Positions 59,355 through 64,000 of a stretch of DNA of 64,000 nt are shown here, in pieces. Both the position numbers and the translations under genes were made by a program. This DNA is from an uncultured Lachnospiraceae bacterium (GTDB taxonomy: Bacteria > Bacillota > Clostridia > Lachnospirales > Lachnospiraceae). Under the pieces are notes generated by a model, which ran no database searches, was not told where the DNA came from, and saw nothing but the letters and a program-made list of their open reading frames with translations. Positions within the stretch are counted from its first letter, which is position 1. Every line of letters begins with the position of its first letter. The stretch is from assembly GCA_910578795.1 (NCBI GenBank), contig CAJTSD010000002.1, positions 1-64,000 on the forward strand, read 5' to 3'.

Positions 59355-60992
59355 TTAGCCGTTCAATAATGTCATGACGCCCTGGTTCGACTGGTTCGCC
59401 TGCGCGAGCATTGACTGGCCTGCCTGCTGGAGAATCTGGAGATTTGAATATTTTACCATTTCCTCAGCCATGTCTGTATCACGGATGGTTGCTTCTGCTT
59501 CTGTCGTGTTCTCAACAACGTTATCCAAGTTCTTAATGGTGTGCTCCAAACGGTTCTGTACGGCACCGAGAGCGGAACGCTGTCTTGATACTGCAATTAA
59601 GGACTCGCCTACAACGTCAACTGCGGAGGTTGCGTTTGCTCCGTTTACGTCCACGATACCGACTTTCTTGCTGTGGAGCATATCGATGCCGATACCTGCG
59701 GCTGAAACTGTTTCGATTGTTGTTGTAATCTTGTTTTCAATGTTGCTGTCAGAGCCTACGTGAAGATCGAACTCGAGTTCTCTAGGAACCTTCGTTACCA
59801 CCTGTGATGTCCAATAGGTAATCGTGCGAACAGGATCTATAGGATCTGTGAGACCATGTTTCTTGGCATCTTCCACTGACGCAAATATCTCATCATCCGC
59901 TGTTGTTGACTGCAATGTTTTGAAAAGACCACCTGTATAATTTCCGTTTCTATCAAAATATGAATTTAATGCTACACCTGATACTTGGTTCCCATCTGCA
60001 TCATACAATACTGCTCTTGTTTCATTAACTTTAATTGCCGTTTCAATCTCGTCAGACGTTGTGGGAAGACTATACTCCTCAACATATCTATAGCGGTCTT
60101 TCATTTGTTTGTCATCGGTAAGGTAATCTGCAATTGATTCTCCTTCCTTAATATGATAAATTACCTCTGTTTCCGTATCAAATATATACATATCAGGTAT
60201 ACTTGAAGTATTAACACCATTCACCTGTTTAACCATAGTCTTAGGATCCAAGGTTTTATTTTCAAATGCCATATAGTTGTCAGTATTAATTGATGCGGGA
60301 TATGATACTGTACCTGCTGCATTATTTATCGTTTCTTTTTGCAAAAACTGCGTAATGTCTTGTCCATTTTTTACTATAAAAGCAGAACCTGGTTGATTTA
60401 CTGAGCTGTCTTCTACTGATCGATCCGCTATATATAAATTTGTTTTTCCTACATAATCAAACTTATACTTTGGTGACGTAGTGCCTGCTGATGTCAGTGT
60501 GCTCTCTGTAGGAAGTATAAGATAATTCTCCACATATTTGTTGATATACCCCTTATTCTCCGCGTCACCCTTCAACAGATAAAGCTCATTGAACTTTGTC
60601 GTTTCTGAAATACGGTCAATTTCCGTAATCAGCTCGTCAATCTCGTCCTGAATATACTGACGGTCTGTCTGTGAATTTGTGCCGTTTGCCGCCTGTACGC
60701 AAAGCTCATTCATTCTTTGGAGCATGTCCTGAATCTCTGCCAACGCACCTTCTGCTGTCTGCACACAGGATACACCATCCTCCGCGTTTGTCGAAGCCTG
60801 TGTCAGACCTCTGATCTGTTTTCTCATCTTCTCGGAAATCGCAAGTCCTGCTGCATTGTCCGCTGCACGGTTAATCTTGTAACCTGATGAAAGTTTTTCT
60901 GTAGCGTGTGTTGCCTGACCTGTTGTAATTCCTAACATTCTGTTGGCGTTCATCGCCTGCATATTATGCTGTACTACCATACTCTTTTCCAC
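59355..60992 (-). CDS. Flagellin (second copy)
   Basis: Up to 545 residues. N-terminus MVVQHNMQAMNANRMLGITTG and the C-terminal LEHTIKNLDNVVENTTEAEA ... QAGQSMLAQANQSNQGVM are conserved; a central ~250 residues form an outer domain (longer than in flagellin 1). A GTG start at 60992 adds MEKS before the usual MVVQHN; its AGGGAG ribosome site is in the loop of a hairpin. The usual ATG at 60980 remains possible with weak ribosome binding. It has a near-perfect sigma-28 promoter. Confidence 0.96.
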   Translation of the reverse strand: MEKSMVVQHNMQAMNANRMLGITTGQATHATEKLSSGYKINRAADNAAGLAISEKMRKQIRGLTQASTNAEDGVSCVQTAEGALAEIQDMLQRMNELCVQAANGTNSQTDRQYIQDEIDELITEIDRISETTKFNELYLLKGDAENKGYINKYVENYLILPTESTLTSAGTTSPKYKFDYVGKTNLYIADRSVEDSSVNQPGSAFIVKNGQDITQFLQKETINNAAGTVSYPASINTDNYMAFENKTLDPKTMVKQVNGVNTSSIPDMYIFDTETEVIYHIKEGESIADYLTDDKQMKDRYRYVEEYSLPTTSDEIETAIKVNETRAVLYDADGNQVSGVALNSYFDRNGNYTGGLFKTLQSTTADDEIFASVEDAKKHGLTDPIDPVRTITYWTSQVVTKVPRELEFDLHVGSDSNIENKITTTIETVSAAGIGIDMLHSKKVGIVDVNGANATSAVDVVGESLIAVSRQRSALGAVQNRLEHTIKNLDNVVENTTEAEATIRDTDMAEEMVKYSNLQILQQAGQSMLAQANQSNQGVMTLLNG

Positions 60993-61010
60993 GCCGGCTC
61001 CCTCCCGGCG
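60992..61010 (-). promoter_or_regulatory. Hairpin around the flagellin 2 ribosome site
   Basis: Perfect 6-bp stem CGCCGG/CCGGCG with loop GAGGGAG (60998-61004). The loop contains the ribosome-binding purines and a GGA-like sequence; a further AAGGAGG lies 5' of it. It could be bound by CsrA or control initiation by folding. Confidence 0.6.
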
Positions 61011-61094
61011 CTTCCTCCTTTCGTCCCTTACATTTTAATTTTTAAACTTATACTTTCCCCCATTATTTGAAAGTAATTTATTTATTCAATTATT

Positions 61095-61121
61095 ATATCG
61101 GTAATTTTTCGCACAACTTTA
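61095..61121 (-). promoter_or_regulatory. Sigma-28 promoter of flagellin 2
   Basis: TAAA (61118-61121), exactly 15 nt, ACCGATAT (61095-61102); only one base of the -10 differs from consensus. Confidence 0.85.
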
Positions 61122-61251
61122 TATATTGTCTGATATTTTGTTAATATTTTATGTATAATCTGATTTTTTCGTATCATTAACATAAATATCAAAAACATTT
61201 TATGGCTTTTACTAATTCTACTCACATACTACGATTATCAGCCATATACAT

Positions 61252-61288
61252 AAAAATGCAGGAGTTTTTTCTGTACTCCTGCATTTTT
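61252..61288. terminator. Strong bidirectional terminator
   Basis: 14-bp perfect stem AAAAATGCAGGAGT/ACTCCTGCATTTTT with a 9-nt loop, downstream of the Rpn-like gene. Confidence 0.85.
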
Positions 61289-61315
61289 ATGTTATGTTTC
61301 TTTATTATGTTCTGT

Positions 61316-62269
61316 TCAAACTGTTCCACGCTGCTTTTCCTGAAACTCTTTGAGTTGCGCACGCAGCTGTTCTATTTCGTTTTCTTTCTCTGCCAGCTTT
61401 GTATCCTTCTCTTCAAGCCTTGCTTCCTTCTCCGCTAGCTGTTCTTTCTGCTCCGCTAGCTTTACGTCCCGCTCCGCCAGCTTCACGTCCTTCTCTTCAA
61501 GCTTTGCGTTCTGTTGATTGATTGTCTCTTCATAGTTGGCTATCATGTTGTAGTAATCCTCGCGGTTGCGGCAGCGCTCGCGGATGTTGAAATCCGAGTT
61601 GAGGGTGTACAGGGTGTTGGATGCTTCTTTTAGGTATTCGTCATTTGATGCGATCATTTTGATTTCCTCCCATGTCGTTGCTTTGAATAGGCGTGCCCAG
61701 TAGTCCAGTTTCCACTTTTTGTCTTCGTCCGTTGCATGTCTCACTTTACTTAAATCTAACACATTTATAGCGAATTTGTCACTATATATGTGGTATGTTT
61801 TTTCGTCCATGATTTTATTGCAGGAATAGAAGGACGGGTTTTCCGGGAACAGCGTGAAGTCGAGGATGCCGATATGGATTGCTGTTTTGGCGTCCGCGTA
61901 CTGGCTGCCGTGCGTGAGATTATCGTATAAGCGGCTGAGGTAACTGATGGAGCGCTGGGGCCAGTCGTGGAAGTTGCGGACCTGCATTTCGAGGTCGATG
62001 GTTCTGTCCCTGTTTAGGTCCACCAGCACGTCAAGGCGAAATTCCTTGTCCGTGCATTCCTCTCCCAGCACGATTGGGTTTGTGATGATTACGGACTGGA
62101 ATTGTTCGACCGGAATATGCAGCAGGGCGCTGAGCAGTCCTTTTAGTGCCTTGTTATTTTTTTGGCATAGTGCGCGGAACATGTAATCGTTTGTCATTGG
62201 GTAATCGTAACGACCTGCTGCGTTTTGCAGTTCGGGTAAAAAAGACGTGGTTTTTTCCATATTTTCCAT
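61316..62269 (-). CDS. Rpn/PD-(D/E)XK transposase-family nuclease with coiled-coil tail
   Basis: 317 residues. The N-terminal part has YDYPMTNDYMFRALCQKNNKALKGLLSALL and LDVLVDLNRDRTIDLEMQV, the D-x...E-x-Q core of Rpn-family (recombination-promoting) nucleases, then RSISYLSRLYDNLTHG. The C-terminal ~65 residues are a repetitive coiled coil in steps of seven (KLEEKDVKLAERDVKLAEQK ...). These proteins are mobile or accessory genes in Lachnospiraceae. It sits alone between flagellin 2 and the toxin-like operon. Confidence 0.87.
   Translation of the reverse strand: MENMEKTTSFLPELQNAAGRYDYPMTNDYMFRALCQKNNKALKGLLSALLHIPVEQFQSVIITNPIVLGEECTDKEFRLDVLVDLNRDRTIDLEMQVRNFHDWPQRSISYLSRLYDNLTHGSQYADAKTAIHIGILDFTLFPENPSFYSCNKIMDEKTYHIYSDKFAINVLDLSKVRHATDEDKKWKLDYWARLFKATTWEEIKMIASNDEYLKEASNTLYTLNSDFNIRERCRNREDYYNMIANYEETINQQNAKLEEKDVKLAERDVKLAEQKEQLAEKEARLEEKDTKLAEKENEIEQLRAQLKEFQEKQRGTV
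61365..61510 (-). repeat. 21-bp tandem repeats encoding heptads in the Rpn-like gene
   Basis: Repeats of KLAEKDV/KLEEKD-type units at 21-bp spacing, with close DNA copies, give a coiled coil whose length can vary by slippage in steps of seven residues without frameshift. Confidence 0.7.
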
Positions 62270-62505
62270 AGATGGTTCTCCTTGTGATTTGCTTTCTTGA
62301 TTTTTTGTTTTTCAGATATCTGCGTCTGTTATTTTATCAGAACCTTTTGTTTTATCAATGGAAATGGTGAAATTCGTTAGTGAAATGTCAAAATTAATAC
62401 ATTTTTATCGTTTCTATCTCCATTTATTTTTTATCATCTTCCGGCACCAGCTGAAAAATGTCCCGTAATGTCTTCATGCCGCCTTCGTGCTTTCAGTATT
62501 ACAAT
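62270..62505. other. Intergenic region between the Rpn-like gene and the toxin-like operon
   Basis: AT-rich, with the minus-strand ribosome site of the Rpn-like gene (AAGGAGAA before its ATG). A TTGACA on the minus strand near 62393 has no good -10. Nothing else recognised. Confidence 0.4.
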
Positions 62506-62534
62506 TTGACTTATGCAAACATTCAATATATAAT
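62506..62534 (+). promoter_or_regulatory. Promoter of the DUF3791-DUF3990 operon
   Basis: -35 TTGACT (62506-62511), 17-nt spacer, -10 TATAAT (62529-62534). The ~100-nt leader ends in AGGAGG before the GTG start. Confidence 0.85.
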
Positions 62535-62643
62535 GAAACAAAATGTTACGAAACAAACAGACGCATAAGAAAAACAGTTCTCCGTATGAAAAGAATATAA
62601 CAAACAATTATTTTAAAAGTAAATAACAGGAGGCGCTCTAACG

Positions 62644-62883
62644 GTGTTAAACGATGCGAAAATTAAGAATGCTGATGAATTGGAATTTGTCGTATTCTGC
62701 ATTGAAAATATTGCAATTCGACTAGGAAAAAATGCTGAAACAATTTATCAGGCACTGACTGACAAAAACAATATTTTATGCAGCTATATCATACCGGAGT
62801 ATGAAACGCTGCATACTCAGAGCAAGGAATATATCGTTGACGATATTGTCAATTTGATGGAAGAAAGGGGTATCAGATTGTGA
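62644..62883 (+). CDS. DUF3791-like protein (probable antitoxin-type partner)
   Basis: 79 residues from GTG 62644 (AGGAGG upstream): LEFVVFCIENIAIRLGKNAETIYQALTDKN ... IIPEYETLHTQSKEYIVDDIVNLMEERG, the DUF3791 pattern of a small helical protein. It overlaps the DUF3990 gene by 4 bp. DUF3791 proteins regularly accompany DUF3990 and are thought to neutralise or regulate it. Confidence 0.85.
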   Translation: MLNDAKIKNADELEFVVFCIENIAIRLGKNAETIYQALTDKNNILCSYIIPEYETLHTQSKEYIVDDIVNLMEERGIRL

Positions 62884-63353
62884 TTTTATATCATGGCTCC
62901 TATTCGGACATCCGAACTCCGGATTTAGTACATTCCAGAAATAATGTTGATTTCGGACATGGCTTTTACACAACTCCTATTTATGAACAGGCAGTAAAAT
63001 GGTGCGAGAAATTTAAGCGTCGCGGCAAGAATGGAATTGTTTCCCGCTACAGCTTTGACGAAAAAGCCTGTCAGGAACTCAAAGTTCTTAAATTCAACAG
63101 TTACTCTGAAGAATGGCTTGATTTCATCCTAAATTGCAGAACCGAAAACGATTCAACTGATTATGATATTGTTATTGGCGGTGTGGCAAATGATAAGATC
63201 TTTAATACCATCGAACTATACTTTGACAATTTGATTGACAAAAAAGAAGCCATCCGCCGTCTGCGCTATGAAAAACCTAATTTACAGATATGTTTTCGGT
63301 CGCAAAAGGCTCTTGATATGTATCTGCACTATGAAGGGAGTGAACAGGTTTGA
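62880..63353 (+). CDS. DUF3990 protein (predicted ADP-ribosyltransferase-like toxin)
   Basis: 157 residues: LYHGSYSDIRTPDLVHSRNNVDFGHGFYTTPIYEQAVKWCEK at the start, which resembles the YHGT...FG.GFYTT layout of ADP-ribosyltransferase-fold enzymes, then DYDIVIGGVANDKIF and QICFRSQKALDMY. It sits between two DUF3791-like genes with 4-bp overlaps, which suits a tight toxin-antitoxin operon. Enzymatic activity is inferred from the fold family. Confidence 0.82.
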   Translation: MILYHGSYSDIRTPDLVHSRNNVDFGHGFYTTPIYEQAVKWCEKFKRRGKNGIVSRYSFDEKACQELKVLKFNSYSEEWLDFILNCRTENDSTDYDIVIGGVANDKIFNTIELYFDNLIDKKEAIRRLRYEKPNLQICFRSQKALDMYLHYEGSEQV

Positions 63354-63568
63354 CCGCTAATCCTATTTTATTGCAAAAAAAATATGCTCGAATTATTAAA
63401 CAGTTTTCAGAAAAAGAAAAATTATCTTTGGATGATGCCCTAAACTTTTTTTATCATTCTGATATTTACCGTTTAATCAGCGAAGGCATCTCTAATCTGC
63501 ACTGCATGAGTGATGAATATTTAACAGAAGAATTGATTTGCGAATATAACGAACAATATTTTGATTAA
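63350..63568 (+). CDS. Second small DUF3791-like protein
   Basis: 72 residues from TTG 63350, overlapping the DUF3990 stop by 4 bp: KKYARIIKQFSEKEKLSLDDALNFFYHSDIYRLISEGISNLHCMSDEYLTEELI. The layout (helix, DALNFFYHS, final DEYL) resembles DUF3791, so the toxin-like gene is flanked by two related partners. It closes the operon; a terminator hairpin follows. Confidence 0.7.
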   Translation: MTANPILLQKKYARIIKQFSEKEKLSLDDALNFFYHSDIYRLISEGISNLHCMSDEYLTEELICEYNEQYFD

Positions 63569-63592
63569 AAAGGGGCTGCTGGCAGCCCCTTT
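63569..63592. terminator. Bidirectional terminator
   Basis: 10-bp stem AAAGGGGCTG/CAGCCCCTTT with a 4-nt loop; A-rich on the left, so best as a terminator for the minus-strand flagellin 3, but it also ends the plus-strand operon. Confidence 0.75.
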
Positions 63593-63617
63593 GGTATTGC
63601 GTTGATATATTTTTCTT

Positions 63618-64000
63618 TTAGCCAAGCAGTGAGAGTACGCCCTGGTTTGCCTGGTTTGCCTGTGCGAGCATTGACTGGCCTGCCTGTAAGAGCACGTTGT
63701 TGTTTGAGTATGATACCATCTCTTCTGCCATGTCTGTATCGCGGATTGCTGATTCTGCTGATGTGGTGTTCTCTACAACGTTGTCCAAGTTCTTGATGGT
63801 GTGCTCTAAGCGGTTCTGGATTGCACCGAGGATGGAACGCTGTGTTGATACAACCTGTAAGCCCTTTGCAACAACATCAATTGCTGCTGTTGCATTGTCG
63901 CCGGAATCATCAACGATACCGATGTATTTGCTGTGCAGCTTATTTACGCCAAGACCTAATGCTGACATGGTGTCAATCTTTGTGTAAATCTTGTTCTCAA
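63618..64000 (-). CDS. Flagellin (third copy), C-terminal part
   Basis: The last ~127 residues of a flagellin whose start lies beyond the right edge. It contains ENKIYTKIDTMSALGLGVNK, GLQVVSTQRSILGAIQNRLEHTIKNLDNVVENTTSAES and ends QAGQSMLAQANQANQGVLSLLG. The ending is close to those of flagellins 1 and 2, so this locus carries at least three tandem flagellin genes interrupted by other genes. Confidence 0.95.
   Translation of the reverse strand, partial: ENKIYTKIDTMSALGLGVNKLHSKYIGIVDDSGDNATAAIDVVAKGLQVVSTQRSILGAIQNRLEHTIKNLDNVVENTTSAESAIRDTDMAEEMVSYSNNNVLLQAGQSMLAQANQANQGVLSLLG

Overview
The window is chromosomal DNA of a motile Gram-positive anaerobe. It is most likely a member of the Lachnospiraceae (Clostridia; genus not resolved), judging by the rpmG-secE-nusG-rplKA-rplJL-rpoBC cluster, several flagellin genes with sigma-28-type promoters, flagellin-linked glycosyltransferases and a pilus-like (type II secretion/type IV pilus) cluster. 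An integrated phage with a contractile tail fills the first ~33.7 kb.

Prophage (1 to ~33.7 kb, essentially all minus strand). Read from right to left, it starts with a small HTH protein, a 60-nt tRNA-like element, a candidate plus-strand small RNA and an HUH (rolling-circle type) Rep gene with a hairpin at its 5' end and DnaA-box-like sites just downstream. A DNA-modification block follows: RNase H-like protein, D12-class adenine MTase, orphan MazF/PemK toxin, C5-cytosine MTase and phage N6-adenine MTase. Next come SSB, ParA and ParB (with a candidate operator/parS palindrome), small accessory genes and an ArpU-type late regulator. A clear late promoter lies upstream of HNH-terminase-portal-ClpP-like protease-HK97 capsid-connectors. 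The tail module follows PBSX order: sheath, tube, chaperone with a textbook -1 frameshift signal, tape measure, LysM protein, hub, gp25-like protein, baseplate J, DUF2313 and tail fibres. The left end, where lysis and integrase genes are expected, lies outside the window. A membrane-protein moron with its own promoter, its own terminator and a G10 tract that currently puts it out of frame sits between the head and tail connectors.

Pilus-like cluster (34.0-38.0 kb, plus strand): a transglutaminase-like lipoprotein, a GspF/PilC platform protein and four small pilin-like or membrane-anchored proteins. No assembly ATPase is in view.

Transcription/translation core (38.1-51.4 kb, minus strand): rpmG-secE-nusG, rplK-rplA, a CapA-like gene, rplJ-rplL with an L10 leader RNA, and rpoB-rpoC. 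Each block has a recognisable vegetative promoter. NusG carries an unusual ~84-residue N-terminal extension.

Flagellar region (51.5-64 kb): a FliD-like cap protein, three family-2 glycosyltransferases (two with TPR-like C-termini), a FlgN/FliT-like chaperone and three flagellin genes. Two flagellin leaders contain GGA-in-loop hairpins resembling CsrA targets. An Rpn-type nuclease and a DUF3791-DUF3990-DUF3791-like operon (probable ADP-ribosyltransferase-type toxin module) sit between the second and third flagellin genes.
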